A stretch of 47,285 bases of DNA, from the NCBI GenBank assembly GCA_016342445.1, contig JAEIOF010000002.1, positions 1 to 47,285 on the forward strand. Reading direction: 5' to 3'. Position 1 is the stretch's first letter. Every line of letters starts with the position of its first letter. The notes beneath the pieces are model-generated. The model saw only the letters and a program-made list of their open reading frames with translations. It searched no databases and had not been told where the DNA came from. This DNA comes from Verrucomicrobiota bacterium (GTDB lineage Bacteria; Verrucomicrobiota; Kiritimatiellia; Kiritimatiellales; Tichowtungiaceae). A program made the translations under genes and the position numbers. Positions 18,440 to 29,280 of this stretch are shown here, in pieces.

Positions 18440-19918
18440 TTACAGCTCCTCCCGGCTCAAAAGAACACGGTCGCCCTCGTCAAGCCCTTCGAGGATCTCC
18501 ACGAAACTGCTGGAGCTTCTCCCCATGACGATCTGGCGCTCTTCCGCTCCCGTCGCCTTTTTGACCTGACAATACACCGCGCCTTCTCTGGCAAACAGCG
18601 ACTCGACCGGCACAAAAACAACGTTCGCGATCACCTCGGAAATCATGTCCACCTCAACGGTCATTCCCGGCCGCAGAGATGGATCGTTCTGCTCCAGACT
18701 GATAATGGTCGGATAGATTTTCGGACTGCTTCGATCCCAGAAGACGAGGCTGCTCGCCATATCCGAGATTCGCTCGACCGTGCCGGAGAGGCGGAGGTTA
18801 GGCAGGGCCTTGATGCGCATTTCGGCGCGCATTCCCACATTGATTTTCGACCGGGAAATTTCCGGGACATCCACATTGACCACCAGCTGGCTCAAATCGG
18901 GAATGCTGCCGATAATTTCGCTGCGGTTCATAGTGGTTCCGACCTGGATGTCTTTCTGTTGCTGATTTCTACGCCGCGGGTTGGGGTCGCCGTAAGTGAT
19001 GGTTCCGTCCACCGGAGCGGTGACCTTGAGCATGCTGATATTTTTCAAGAGGTCTGCGCGCTGCTGCTGCAAACTTTTCAACAGCCGTTTCTGCGTAAGA
19101 ATCTTTCCCTCAATCTGCAGGCGCTGAGCCGCCGAATTAACGAGTTGTTTCTGCAGGTCCATCTCCGCCTTGACCTGATTCTGCTCCAGCTTTCGGGACT
19201 GTTGCGGAAAGGTATACTGCTTGAAGATCCGCAAGTTATAGGCGGCTTCTCCTTCAGCACTCTCCAGATTTTCGATTTTCGACTCCGAGCTCTCTACCTG
19301 CCCCTCAATCTTCAGACGAGCGTCCTCATCCCCCATGGAAGCGGACAACAAGCTGGCTTTCAGCGAAATCAGATTCTGCTCCTCGTCTTCCACGGCCTGC
19401 CTGGCGGCCTCCAGCTCCTGCTGCAGGCTTCTCTTTGCCAATGGCGCATCTTCACTGACGTATTTTTCAAGGGCCTCTTCACTGACACGCAGGGCATCGG
19501 TGGCCGCTTTGATGGCACTCACAATGTCCGCGATTTTCATCTGATAATCCTGCTCCAGAATCATCAGGTTTTTTTCGCCCTCTTCGATTTTGATATTCTG
19601 CGCTTCCAACTCATCGAGATAGCTCTCATCCGAGAACTCGACGATCAAGTCACCTTTTTTCAGCACGGCCTGATCCGCAACAGCAAAGACGATATCAAGA
19701 CCCTGCTTGGAGACGGACGGCGCTTCAACGGCATACCGCTTCACCGCATCCAGCACGCCGTTGGCGGTGATGACCACATTGAAATCTCCGCGGGTCACCT
19801 CGTAAATCTGGTCGGGTTGCTTGTCGTCATCGCCGCTCTTGCCGCAGCCGGTAACGAGCACCAGTGCCGCCAGCGCAGAAACGACCCCCCGATTAAAATA
19901 ATTGAAAGACGGCTTCAT
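18440..19918 (-). CDS. HlyD/MacA-type periplasmic adaptor (membrane fusion) lipoprotein
   Basis: Lipobox LVTGCGK; long coiled coil; [18 protein letters not shown]; beta-barrel [11 protein letters not shown]. Confidence 0.9.
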   Translation of the reverse strand: MKPSFNYFNRGVVSALAALVLVTGCGKSGDDDKQPDQIYEVTRGDFNVVITANGVLDAVKRYAVEAPSVSKQGLDIVFAVADQAVLKKGDLIVEFSDESYLDELEAQNIKIEEGEKNLMILEQDYQMKIADIVSAIKAATDALRVSEEALEKYVSEDAPLAKRSLQQELEAARQAVEDEEQNLISLKASLLSASMGDEDARLKIEGQVESSESKIENLESAEGEAAYNLRIFKQYTFPQQSRKLEQNQVKAEMDLQKQLVNSAAQRLQIEGKILTQKRLLKSLQQQRADLLKNISMLKVTAPVDGTITYGDPNPRRRNQQQKDIQVGTTMNRSEIIGSIPDLSQLVVNVDVPEISRSKINVGMRAEMRIKALPNLRLSGTVERISDMASSLVFWDRSSPKIYPTIISLEQNDPSLRPGMTVEVDMISEVIANVVFVPVESLFAREGAVYCQVKKATGAEERQIVMGRSSSSFVEILEGLDEGDRVLLSREEL

Positions 19919-19933
19919 AAAAACATCCCGCCC

Positions 19934-21277
19934 CTATTTAAAAAACCGCTTGATCCCGCCCCGGATGGAGCTCTCTTTCTCGGGTAGCGCCTCGCGGGAG
20001 AGCTGGACCTGAGCCTTCAATTCTTCCGAAATTCCATTCGCGTCGATGGTGTCGATGGCAAGATCCGCCGGATCCAAAATTTTAACGGACAGGAAAATCA
20101 CAAGCTGCGAGCGGATGGACTCACTGCCCGATGCGCGGAACAGCGCGCCCAGCAACGGGATACTTCCAAGGATTGGAACTTGCCGCTTCGTTTCAATATT
20201 CTCCTCCCGGAGAAGTCCGCCGATCGAAACCATATAGCCGTCGTTCATCTCCAGCATCGTGCTGGCATTGCGAATCGCCACCACGGGGTTGCGTCCGGCA
20301 GCCGATTCTTCATAGCGGATAATATTGGAGACCTCGGGGCTCACTTCGAGCACCACGCGGTCCTCAAAAATGGACTCCGGAGTCACCCTGAGTTTGATGC
20401 CGACCGATTTGTATTCAACCGAGTAGCTGGTTCCGCCGGAGCCGACATTCGACTCGGTAATCGGAATATCCTCGCCGGACAGAATGTTACCGGTATGCCC
20501 GCGACGCATGATCAGCGAGGGCGATGAAAGGATCTGAGCGGTTCCGTTGCGCTCCAGAAAAGTGAGGAACGCTGAGAAAATGGACTGCTCGTCCGGATCG
20601 TAATACATATAAGAAGACGATCCGCTCAAACTGGCCGGGTTCCCTCCGGAGGGAACAATCGCATCCATCATTCGGGTGGCGAAAGCGGAAGCGAGTGTCT
20701 TGTCACCAAGAGTAGGGACCCCTGCAAGTGTCGGAATCGTTTCCATGTTCACGAACTGGTTGTATTGGATGCTCAGATCTTTTTCGAAGCCGTCGGTGAT
20801 CTGGAACTCGACCACGCTGGCGCTGACGAGCACCTGCCGCACCGGACGGTCAATCGAGACGGCGATTTTTTTCAACTGCTCAAGCTTCGCTCGCTCATCG
20901 GAAATAATCACCAGATCGGAGTCTGCACAATCGGACAGTTCCCCATTAACGGAAAGAAACGGCTCGAGCGCCCGGCTGAACGCTTTGCCGCCAATGTGCT
21001 GACACTCGTAAACAAAAACGTCCAGATCGCTAGAGTCTTCTCTGGAAAACTTCATGGCCAGATCCGAAAAGCTGCCCATGATTTCGTTAAAGTTTTCCTG
21101 ATTAACGGTCTGCACAGCGGCACCGTTTTCCTCGGGCGAAGCACTCTTTTTCTCTGCCGCGGCCGCTTTCTCCCCGTTTTTCTTAACGCGGGGTCGTTGC
21201 GGCTGTGTTTCGGGAGATTGCTGAGAAAACGCCGCGAGCGACGCAGCACAAAAAACCAACAGAAGCACTTTTTTCAT
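19934..21277 (-). CDS. Secretin-domain (type II/III secretion GspD-like) protein
   Basis: MLEMNDGYMVSIGGLLREENIETKRQVPILGSIPLLGALFR...SQLVIFLSVKIL; signal peptide MKKVLLLVFCAASLAAFS. Confidence 0.87.
   Translation of the reverse strand: MKKVLLLVFCAASLAAFSQQSPETQPQRPRVKKNGEKAAAAEKKSASPEENGAAVQTVNQENFNEIMGSFSDLAMKFSREDSSDLDVFVYECQHIGGKAFSRALEPFLSVNGELSDCADSDLVIISDERAKLEQLKKIAVSIDRPVRQVLVSASVVEFQITDGFEKDLSIQYNQFVNMETIPTLAGVPTLGDKTLASAFATRMMDAIVPSGGNPASLSGSSSYMYYDPDEQSIFSAFLTFLERNGTAQILSSPSLIMRRGHTGNILSGEDIPITESNVGSGGTSYSVEYKSVGIKLRVTPESIFEDRVVLEVSPEVSNIIRYEESAAGRNPVVAIRNASTMLEMNDGYMVSIGGLLREENIETKRQVPILGSIPLLGALFRASGSESIRSQLVIFLSVKILDPADLAIDTIDANGISEELKAQVQLSREALPEKESSIRGGIKRFFK
20164..20178. 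repeat. 15-bp dyad TTCCAAGGATTGGAA in the secretin gene (VPILGS)
   Basis: Read directly. Confidence 0.9.
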
Positions 21278-21351
21278 ACCAACGGTTCCTCTTTCATAAT
21301 CAAATGTCGTGCGAACTGCGAACAACGCACCACCCCTGTGTTTTATTGCCA

Positions 21352-22329
21352 TTAACCTTTATCGGCGTAGCCCTCGGGATGGGCCTGGTGCCAGTTCCAA
21401 GCGCTTTCGACGATGACGCGCAGATCGGCGTATTCCGGCTTCCAGCCCAAAATGGTTTTAGCTTTGGTCGAGTCGGAAATCAGGCGGGTGCAATCGCCGG
21501 CGCGGCGCGGCTTCAACTCGGCCGGAATCGGGTGGCCGGTCACTTCGCGCGAAACGTCGATGACTTCTTTAACGGAGTAGCCGTCGCCGTTGCCGAGATT
21601 GAACGCGCCGCTGAGGCCGGGCTTGAGGGCGAGGATATGCGCCTGCGCGAGGTCGCGGATGTGAATGTAGTCGCGGATGCAGGTTCCGTCGGGCGTGTCG
21701 TAATCGTCGCCGAAGATATAGATTTTTTCGCGCTGGCCGAGCGGCACCTGAAGGACCAGCGGAATGAGATGAGTTTCGGGAGCATGGTCTTCGCCGTACT
21801 GCCCGGTCGCGCCGCAGGCGTTAAAGTAGCGCAAAAAGACGCACTCGACCCCGTGAATCTGCTGGGCCCACTGGAAGATTTTTTCACACAGCAACTTGGA
21901 CTCGCCGTAGACGCTCTCGGGCTTCTGCGGGAGCGATTCGTCCATCGGCATTTTTTCGGGCGTGCCGTAGGTGGCGCAGGTGGAGGAAAAGATCAGTTTT
22001 TTGCAATCCGCCGCGACCATCGCCTTTATGAGATTGAGCGAGCCGCTGACGTTGTTTTCGAAAAAGGGAAGCGGATCAACCATCGACTCGCCAACTTCAA
22101 TATAGGCGGCGAAATGGATGACGGCCTCGGGCGTGGCTTCGGCCAACGCGGCGGCAATGGTGTCCGGCTTTCGCAGGTCGCCCTGAATAAACGTAGCACG
22201 CGAATCAATTGCGGCGCGGTGTCCGCGTTCCAGATTGTCGAACACCGTCACATCATGTCCCGCGTCGCAAAGCATTTCGGTGGTTACACTGCCAATATAT
22301 CCGGCACCGCCGGCGACCAAAACCTTCAT
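21352..22329 (-). CDS. galE: UDP-glucose 4-epimerase
   Basis: VLVAGGAGYIGSVTTEMLC, FSSTCATYGTPEKMPMDE, YGESKLLCEKI, GDDYDTPDGTCIRDYIHIRDLA. Confidence 0.95.
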   Translation of the reverse strand: MKVLVAGGAGYIGSVTTEMLCDAGHDVTVFDNLERGHRAAIDSRATFIQGDLRKPDTIAAALAEATPEAVIHFAAYIEVGESMVDPLPFFENNVSGSLNLIKAMVAADCKKLIFSSTCATYGTPEKMPMDESLPQKPESVYGESKLLCEKIFQWAQQIHGVECVFLRYFNACGATGQYGEDHAPETHLIPLVLQVPLGQREKIYIFGDDYDTPDGTCIRDYIHIRDLAQAHILALKPGLSGAFNLGNGDGYSVKEVIDVSREVTGHPIPAELKPRRAGDCTRLISDSTKAKTILGWKPEYADLRVIVESAWNWHQAHPEGYADKG

Positions 22330-22515
22330 AATCTCTGTCCCCTGTTATTCACTGAATCCGAGCCAGAAAGATAACGTTGGAACTCGGCTGCGCCAAGCCT
22401 TTCCCGTTGGCGAAGCGGGCCAATACGCTTTCTTGATCCTTCCGGAAGTGTTCTTGATTATCGACCTCCAAATCAGCTACCCTTGCCGTAGTGATACCGG
22501 CAATGAAAGAAAACT

Positions 22516-25476
22516 GTGAAGCAGTATAAAAAATCTAACCCGAAGGATTTGCCTCGTTTGATGGGGTTGCCGTTTGACTACGGCATCCCCCTGCTCTATC
22601 TGCTGATCGGCGGACTGTGGATCTACTTTTCCGACATGTTGGCCAGCAGCCTTGCAGGAACAGAAGAGCAACTGCGCCTTCTCTCAACCTACAAAGGCTG
22701 GTTTTTTGTCTGGTTTACGGCGACCTTGCTTTTTCTCATCCTGAAGCGTTTCGTTTCCAGAATCCGGCGGGCCCACCACGATCTGAGGGAGAACCAGGAA
22801 AACCTGCGCATCACACTACACTCTATTGGGGATGCAGTCATCTCAACCGACACAAAGGGCCGCATCGCCAGCATGAACCCCAAAGCAGAGGAGATGACCG
22901 GCTGGCGTCAACCGGAAGCCGCAGGAAAGCCATTAGCAGAGGTCTTCCACGTCATCAACGAACAGACCCGGCAGCCTGTCGAAAACCCGGTAGCCGAGGT
23001 TCTGTCCACAGAGCAACCGACCAGCCTCCCCGGTCAGACACTGCTGATTGCGAAAGATGGACGGGAAACTCCGATTACCGACAGCGCCGCGCCGATCCGT
23101 AACACCGACGGGAAAATCGCCGGGGTGGTTCTGGCGTTCCGCGACCAGACAAAGGAACGGGCCACTCGCAACGCACTGGAAAAAAGCAAAGAAGAATTTA
23201 AGTCGATCCTAGAGGATCTGCTGGTTGGAGTGATTGTCCATGCCGCCGACTCAAGCATTCTGCGCAGTAATCCGCAAGCCAGACGCATTCTGGGGCTCAG
23301 CCACGAACAGATGTCGGGCAAGCCGGCCATTGACCCGGTCTGGCACTTTATTCATGAAAACCTCTCCGCAATGAAACCCGAAGAGTACCCGGTGAACCAG
23401 GTGATCTCAACGGGGAAAAGAATCGAGAACCAGATTCTCGGGATCAACAGGCCCGACTGCAAAGAAACAACATGGGTGTCGCTCAGCGCAATTCCGGTGT
23501 TCACGGAACAAAACGTACTGAGCCGGATCATCGTCAACTTCATGGACATCACCGGTCGCAAAGAAGCAGAAAAAAGAATTCAGTTTGAACAGAGACTGTT
23601 CCACTCTCTCATGGAAACCCTCCCGATCAGTGTTTACTTCAAAGACCGCGAAAGCCAGTTTGTGATCGCCAACCCGCTGTCCGCACCCCGCCTGGGAGCT
23701 AAAACCACGGAGGAGCTAATCGGAAAAACCGATTTCGATTTCTTCCCGGAAGAGGCGGCCCGGCAGCGCTATGAACTGGAACAGCAGATTATGCGGACCG
23801 AGCAGCCGACTCAGCTCGAAGAAAGCGGTTTCGACCGCTGGGTACTGACCACCAAAGCGCCATGGTATGGCGAGAACGGGGAAATCGCGGGCACCTTCGG
23901 CATCTCAATGGACATCACGGACCGCAAACAGGCCGAGAAGAATCTCCGCCGTCTTTCCGCCGCGATTGAGCAGTCGCCGGAAACCATCGTGATCACCGAT
24001 CCGGAGGGCGTCATCCAGTATGTCAATCCCGCCTTTGAAACCATCAGCGGATACTCCCCTGAAGAGGCTCTCGGGAAAAACCCGCACATGCTGAAAAGCG
24101 GACAGCACGATGACGCCTTTTATTCCACCCTTTGGAAAACGATCCGATCCGGAAACACCTGGGCAGGCCGTTTTGTTAATAAACGAAAAAACGGCGAGCT
24201 TTACACCGAAGAGGCGACGATCGCTCCCGTCAAGGATTCCACCGGGATCATCATCAACTATGTGGCGATTAAACGGGATATCACCGAAGAGTTGCTGAAA
24301 GAAGAGCAGTTCCGGCAAAGCCAGAAAATGGAGGCGGTCGGCCAGCTCGCTGGCGGCATTGCGCATGATTTCAACAACATCCTGCAGGTCATTGCGGGCT
24401 TTTCTGAAATTCTTCTCGGCCAGTTGGAAACCGAAAGCCTTGAGTATCAAAATGCCACAGAGATTCAAAAAGCCGCAAAGCGGGCCGCAAAGCTGACCCG
24501 GCAGATGCTGACCTTCAGCCGCAAGCAGCCGGCCAGCAAGGCACAGCTCAATCTCAACACAACGGTTCAGGATACCGAAGTCCTCCTCAAGGTTCTGCTG
24601 GGTGAGAAAATAAAACTCGTTCAGAACCTGGCTCCGGACTTGCTCCCGATTTTCGCCGATCACGGCCAGATTACGCAGATCATCATGAATCTGGCCATCA
24701 ACGCGCGGGATGCCATGCCGGGGGGCGGGCAACTGACCGTTGCAACCGAAAACATCACCGTCGACCGGCAAACGGCGGAGGCAATCCCCGAAGCAACGTC
24801 AGGCACGTTTGTCTGCCTGTCGATCACCGATGCCGGTTACGGCCTAAGTCGGGAGGTGAAGGACCACCTTTTCGAACCATTTTTCACAACCAAAGAGGTA
24901 GGCAAAGGAACCGGCCTGGGGCTTTCCGTAGTGTACGGGATCGTCAAGCAAAGCAATGGGTGGATTGAAGTGCATAGTGAAAAAGGAACTGGAAGCACCT
25001 TCAAGATCTATCTGCCTGCCAGCAAAACCACCGTGCCGGATAAACCTGAAATGACAAATCAAACGCGCGACCCGCGAATTCTTCTGGTTGAAGACGATGC
25101 GGAGATGCGCACTCTGGTCATCCGGATTTTAAAAACATCCGGCTATGAGATCGTCGCCGTTGAAAGTGCAGCAGATGCCATTCAACGGTTCGAACAGGAG
25201 AACGGCCGTTTCGACCTGCTCTTCAGCGATATGGTTATGCCCGGAAAGAGCGGTCTGGAGCTGGTCGACGAACTCCGGGTAAAAAACCCGGAACTGCCGG
25301 TGTTGCTCTACAGCGGATATCAGGATCAGCGTGAACGCTGGGAAAAACTCGAAAGCAAGGGGTACCACTTCCTGCAAAAGCCGTTTTCCACAACCGCGCT
25401 GTTGGCGGCCGTACGTGATGCATTAGCAACCCATCTGATGAAAGGACCTATCCATGACTCACATTCTGGTGATTGA
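22516..25476 (+). CDS. Multi-PAS membrane hybrid sensor histidine kinase with C-terminal REC domain
   Basis: 2 TM; several PAS domains; [50 protein letters not shown]...[13 protein letters not shown]. Confidence 0.93.
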   Translation: MKQYKKSNPKDLPRLMGLPFDYGIPLLYLLIGGLWIYFSDMLASSLAGTEEQLRLLSTYKGWFFVWFTATLLFLILKRFVSRIRRAHHDLRENQENLRITLHSIGDAVISTDTKGRIASMNPKAEEMTGWRQPEAAGKPLAEVFHVINEQTRQPVENPVAEVLSTEQPTSLPGQTLLIAKDGRETPITDSAAPIRNTDGKIAGVVLAFRDQTKERATRNALEKSKEEFKSILEDLLVGVIVHAADSSILRSNPQARRILGLSHEQMSGKPAIDPVWHFIHENLSAMKPEEYPVNQVISTGKRIENQILGINRPDCKETTWVSLSAIPVFTEQNVLSRIIVNFMDITGRKEAEKRIQFEQRLFHSLMETLPISVYFKDRESQFVIANPLSAPRLGAKTTEELIGKTDFDFFPEEAARQRYELEQQIMRTEQPTQLEESGFDRWVLTTKAPWYGENGEIAGTFGISMDITDRKQAEKNLRRLSAAIEQSPETIVITDPEGVIQYVNPAFETISGYSPEEALGKNPHMLKSGQHDDAFYSTLWKTIRSGNTWAGRFVNKRKNGELYTEEATIAPVKDSTGIIINYVAIKRDITEELLKEEQFRQSQKMEAVGQLAGGIAHDFNNILQVIAGFSEILLGQLETESLEYQNATEIQKAAKRAAKLTRQMLTFSRKQPASKAQLNLNTTVQDTEVLLKVLLGEKIKLVQNLAPDLLPIFADHGQITQIIMNLAINARDAMPGGGQLTVATENITVDRQTAEAIPEATSGTFVCLSITDAGYGLSREVKDHLFEPFFTTKEVGKGTGLGLSVVYGIVKQSNGWIEVHSEKGTGSTFKIYLPASKTTVPDKPEMTNQTRDPRILLVEDDAEMRTLVIRILKTSGYEIVAVESAADAIQRFEQENGRFDLLFSDMVMPGKSGLELVDELRVKNPELPVLLYSGYQDQRERWEKLESKGYHFLQKPFSTTALLAAVRDALATHLMKGPIHDSHSGD

Positions 25477-25822
25477 TGATGACATCTCGATACAACTGCT
25501 CTTCGGTCAGTATCTGAAAGACAAAGGATACTCCGTTGCGCTGGCTTCGGACGGAAAAGAGGGGCTCCGTCAGATGCACGAGCGTAAACCGGATTTGATT
25601 ATTACGGACATCATGATGCCGGAAATGGATGGCCTGGAAATCATCCAGGAACTCCGCAAAAACAATCCGGCCCTTCCCGTGATTGCCATCTCCGGCGGAA
25701 TTCGCAACAACACCATAAACTTTCTGCCGATCGCAAAAAAAACCGGCGCCTACCGCGTGCTTGAAAAACCAATTGAGCTGGCCCGTCTGCTCGAAACCGT
25801 CCAAGAGCTGACGCAACAATAG
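25454..25822 (+). CDS. Single-domain response regulator
   Basis: [43 protein letters not shown]. Confidence 0.9.
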   Translation: MTHILVIDDDISIQLLFGQYLKDKGYSVALASDGKEGLRQMHERKPDLIITDIMMPEMDGLEIIQELRKNNPALPVIAISGGIRNNTINFLPIAKKTGAYRVLEKPIELARLLETVQELTQQ

Positions 25823-25853
25823 ACGCCGCCTGCTTTCGCGGAGAAAACAAAAC

Positions 25854-26804
25854 CTACCGTTCGTCCGTCAGCGGTTTTTCGAAATAGATCACTCCGGCCT
25901 GCGGGCAAATCGTGATGTCATAGTTTTGAAGCAGCCGTGCGCCGATGCGGATGCCGCCGGGCGACACCGCCGGCGGCTCTGAGCTGGAAAAAGACAGTCC
26001 CGGGGCGAGCTGAACAGTGGACGCCGCACCCGCGATCTCAAAGTCGCCCGCCGGGTCGATCAAAACTAAACCCTCTTTTCCGTCAACAATGCCGCGCACC
26101 GCGCAAGCACCGGCGTGCTCAACGAGCGGAAGCATCGCCACCACCAGAGCCGGATTGGGCTCATAGGGCTCAGTCGTGAAAAGTGCCACCTGCCCGACGG
26201 AATAGAGCAGATGGATCTGCTCCATTTTTTTGAGCAGATCCCATCCAACGACACCCTTGAGTTCCGGCTCAACCATCCCGCGGGCCAGCGGACCGATCGG
26301 GCCATCGGCCATCCGCACATAGACCAGCGGGTTTTCAATGAACAGCTGCCCCAGACGCAGGGAAGAAACGATGGAAAGACAGGCCGCCGTCTCGTCGTTC
26401 GACAGGCGGATCAGCTCCGCTTTGCGTTCGCCGACCGGCCGTGCCATCATTTTTTTTGCTGTGCTGAATTCGAGCCAGGTCCGGCTGGATGAAAGATCGA
26501 GAAGTACGGGCCACTCCATGCCAAAACTCCCGGACATCCTCACCACGGGACGGACAGTCTGCCCTTTTTTCGTTTGCATCGGCAGAGCCGCCGCTTGAGA
26601 GGGATGCAGCCTGCCGCCACCGCGAATCTGCGGGCCGGCCGGGGTGTCGTAAATACTCAGCCCGAAAACCCGCGGATCCTGCACCTTGGAGCAATAGGCC
26701 TGCTGCTGTTGCCAGGAGAGGGGCCGGGGTTCGGTCTCAATGGTTTTACAACCACTCAGCATCAGAACGGTTAACGGCAAAAAGAAAATCGGTTTCATTT
26801 TCAT
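25854..26804 (-). CDS. Hypothetical lipoprotein (possible retropepsin-like fold)
   Basis: Lipobox LMLSGCKT; VLLDLSSSRTWLEF. Confidence 0.6.
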   Translation of the reverse strand: MKMKPIFFLPLTVLMLSGCKTIETEPRPLSWQQQQAYCSKVQDPRVFGLSIYDTPAGPQIRGGGRLHPSQAAALPMQTKKGQTVRPVVRMSGSFGMEWPVLLDLSSSRTWLEFSTAKKMMARPVGERKAELIRLSNDETAACLSIVSSLRLGQLFIENPLVYVRMADGPIGPLARGMVEPELKGVVGWDLLKKMEQIHLLYSVGQVALFTTEPYEPNPALVVAMLPLVEHAGACAVRGIVDGKEGLVLIDPAGDFEIAGAASTVQLAPGLSFSSSEPPAVSPGGIRIGARLLQNYDITICPQAGVIYFEKPLTDER

Positions 26805-27436
26805 CGGGGGCTCCTCAAATCCGCCAGCGAGGCGGCACGTCCGTCCAGTGTGTCGATTAGCTTGTAGATATCATGGCTATCGGTGGAAATCGAGCAAATC
26901 AGCAGACCGTCCGTTAGCGTAAAACGCACCCGTGCCCACGGAGGAAGCGATGAATGCTCAAATGTCCAGACCGGCCAGACGGCGTACGGACGGGAAACCG
27001 CCACGCCCTCGGGCGGAAACAAAAGTAGCCGCCAGCGCAGGGCGAGCGCGGCCGGGCCGCCGAGCTCGCTGACCGCGACCCAGGCATCGCGCCCTTCGCG
27101 ACCGCCGAACGCAACCGTTGCAACCGTAAGCGGACTTTTTTCCAAGGCTCGGAACCAACTGTGCCGGGGCTTACTGCTTTTTTTCCAAACATTGGAAAAA
27201 TCATCACCCTTTTTTCCAAGGGTTGGAAAATTCTGTGCCTGTCGCGGCTCGCGACTTCCAAGCATTGGAAAAAAAGAAAGAAACCAGTCGGGGTTTTTGT
27301 TGTTATAAACCAGCTGGGCGTGCGCCGGAATCGGACGAAACCGGTTTTGCGAACTGGCCGGAATCATCAGCAGGCTGACCGCCGTTACGGTCGCCAGCAG
27401 GAGGCTCAGAAGTGTGAGCACCACGAGGCGTTTCAT
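26801..27436 (-). CDS. Hypothetical secreted/anchored protein containing four dyad-encoded peptides
   Basis: Overlaps both neighbours by 4 nt; N-terminal hydrophobic segment; FFPMLGSR, NFPTLGKK, DFSNVWKK and WFRALEKS are encoded by repeats. Confidence 0.6.
   Translation of the reverse strand: MKRLVVLTLLSLLLATVTAVSLLMIPASSQNRFRPIPAHAQLVYNNKNPDWFLSFFPMLGSREPRQAQNFPTLGKKGDDFSNVWKKSSKPRHSWFRALEKSPLTVATVAFGGREGRDAWVAVSELGGPAALALRWRLLLFPPEGVAVSRPYAVWPVWTFEHSSLPPWARVRFTLTDGLLICSISTDSHDIYKLIDTLDGRAASLADLRSPR
27140..27270. repeat. Array of four dyads: 27140 TTCCAAGGCTCGGAA, 27183 TTCCAAACATTGGAA, 27214 TTCCAAGGGTTGGAA, 27256 TTCCAAGCATTGGAA (spacings 43, 31, 42)
   Basis: Read directly; inside the CDS. 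Confidence 0.95.
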
Positions 27437-28353
27437 CCTCTGACCGTTCCAACCAGATCGTCGACCGCGGCGATACCTTTGGCAGCCAGCCAGCTTTCGA
27501 TTCCGTCAATCACGCGCAGCGCGGTGGACGGATCGGTGAAGTTGGCGGTGCCGACGGCGACGGCGGTGGCTCCGGCGATGATGAATTCGAGGGCGTCCTC
27601 GGAGCTGTAGATTCCACCCATTCCAATGATTGGAATGTTAACGACCTGCGCGGCTTCCCAAACCAGTTTAATGGCAATCGGCTTGATGGCCGGGCCGGAA
27701 AGGCCGCCGGTTCGATTGGCCAGCTCCGGCTTGCGGGTTTCGATGTTGATGGCCATCGCGGGATAGGAGTTCATGATCGACACCGCATCGGCTCCGCACT
27801 CTTCAGCCGCCAGCGCGAAGCGTTTGATGTCCGCGACGTTGGGAGCGAGCTTGATGATGATCGGCTTGTCGGTCTTGGAACGGACCTCATCGACGACCGA
27901 GCGGAAGAGGTCGACGTCGGTTCCGTAGAGCGCCCCTCCCTCTTTGACGTTCGGGCAGGAGACGTTGACTTCAAGCGCGTCCACGCGAGCGGGCGCATCG
28001 AGCAACTCGGTGACCCGCCCGTAGTCCTCGACGGTTTTGCCCCAGATGTTCACGATGAGAGGAACTTTATAGTTTTCAAAAAACGGCAGGTATTTTTCGC
28101 AGAAGCCGGCCGCGCCGGGGCCGGGCAGTCCGATGGCGTTGAGCATGCCGCTGGCGGTTTCAAATGTGCGCGGGGTGTTGTTGCCGATATGCGGCTCCGC
28201 CGAAATGCCTTTGACGGTGATGGCACCGAGCCGGTCGAGGTCGACGAGGTCGGCATATTCCGGCCCATAGCCGAACGTGCCGGAAGCGACCGTCACCGGG
28301 TTTTTCATCTCCAGTGACCCAATCTTTACGCGCATGTCGGGTTGCTTATTCAT
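27433..28353 (-). CDS. pyrD: Dihydroorotate dehydrogenase (class 1B)
   Basis: NPVTVASGTFGYGPEYADLVDL, EVNVSCPNVKEGG, KLAPNVADI, GLSGPAIKPIAIK, IPIIGMGGI. Confidence 0.95.
   Translation of the reverse strand: MNKQPDMRVKIGSLEMKNPVTVASGTFGYGPEYADLVDLDRLGAITVKGISAEPHIGNNTPRTFETASGMLNAIGLPGPGAAGFCEKYLPFFENYKVPLIVNIWGKTVEDYGRVTELLDAPARVDALEVNVSCPNVKEGGALYGTDVDLFRSVVDEVRSKTDKPIIIKLAPNVADIKRFALAAEECGADAVSIMNSYPAMAINIETRKPELANRTGGLSGPAIKPIAIKLVWEAAQVVNIPIIGMGGIYSSEDALEFIIAGATAVAVGTANFTDPSTALRVIDGIESWLAAKGIAAVDDLVGTVRG
27621..27635. repeat. 15-bp dyad TTCCAATGATTGGAA in pyrD (IPIIGM)
   Basis: Read directly. Confidence 0.9.
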
Positions 28354-29125
28354 CCCAGAGAATCTCCTCGGCATTGAAGACGGGGCCGTCTTTGCAGCAA
28401 CGCGCCCACTCCCATCCGGTTTCGGTTTTGCGTTTGATGACGCAGGTGAGGCAGGCACCAACGCCGCAGGCCATGTTGCGATCCATCGAAAGCCAGGCGG
28501 TCAGCCCTTTTTCGATTGCACGGTCGCCGACCGCTTTGAGCATGGCGTTGGGGCCGCAGGCAAATAGTTCGACGGCTCCTGCACCCTGTTCGGCGAGCCA
28601 CGGGTCGAGCGCATCGGTGACGAGGCCCTGCGTTCCGAGCGAGCCGTCGTCGGTGGTGACGCGCACGTCCCAGCCGAGCGCCTCGAACTCTTCGACGCAA
28701 AGAATGTCTGCGGCGGTGCGCCCGCCGAAGAAGGCGACGCCTTTAACGGGAAGCGCGGCGGCCTGCAGGTAAAGCGCGGCATTGCCGTAACCGCCGGCGA
28801 TGAGCACCGGGATGTTGTCTTGTCCAACCATTGGAAATCCGGTTCCGAGCGGGCCGAGCAGGTCGACGGGTTCGCCCGGCGCGATATCGCGCATGGCTTC
28901 GGTTCCCTGGCCGACGGCTTTGTACAAGATGGAGAGGCTTTCCGCGTCGGCTTTGAAGACGCTGAAGGGGCGGCGGAGGACTGCATTTTTGAGGCGGGGT
29001 ATTTTCAAATGAACAAACTGTCCGGGCTGGACGAGCGGGCCGATGGCCGGCGCGGAAAGCTTGAGCAGACGGTATTCGCCCTGAAAGATGCGGTGTTCGA
29101 GTACGGTGGTTTTTTCCTGATTCAT
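28346..29125 (-). CDS. pyrK: Dihydroorotate dehydrogenase electron transfer subunit
   Basis: RRPFSVFKAD, GPLGTGFP, IAGGYGNAALYLQA, CGPNAMLKAV, MACGVGACLTCVIK. Confidence 0.93.
   Translation of the reverse strand: MNQEKTTVLEHRIFQGEYRLLKLSAPAIGPLVQPGQFVHLKIPRLKNAVLRRPFSVFKADAESLSILYKAVGQGTEAMRDIAPGEPVDLLGPLGTGFPMVGQDNIPVLIAGGYGNAALYLQAAALPVKGVAFFGGRTAADILCVEEFEALGWDVRVTTDDGSLGTQGLVTDALDPWLAEQGAGAVELFACGPNAMLKAVGDRAIEKGLTAWLSMDRNMACGVGACLTCVIKRKTETGWEWARCCKDGPVFNAEEILWDE
28822..28836. repeat. Degenerate dyad GTCCAACCATTGGAA in pyrK
   Basis: One mismatch. Confidence 0.65.
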
Positions 29126-29280
29126 CGGGCGGGGATTGTGCGGACTTTCAAAAGCGAGGTCAAACGCATTTCACCAACGGGGGATCCGCGACCCGCCCGG
29201 AGCTAAAGCTGAACGGGCGGACTGCTGCGCCGCAGAGGAAACCCTTACAGGATGCGCGGGGACGGGGAAACAGGAGCCGG

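Noticed and set aside
24123-24137. TTCCACCCTTTGGAA in the hybrid kinase gene as a dyad copy
   Set aside because: Encodes the common PAS-domain FYxxLWKT segment, has an arm mismatch, and the T after the central C breaks the core rule; probably coincidental.
27140-27270. Regularly spaced short repeats as a CRISPR array
   Set aside because: Repeat unit is only 15 bp, spacers are 16-28 bp and vary in steps of one helical turn, copies occur in both orientations, it lies inside a CDS, and no cas genes are present.
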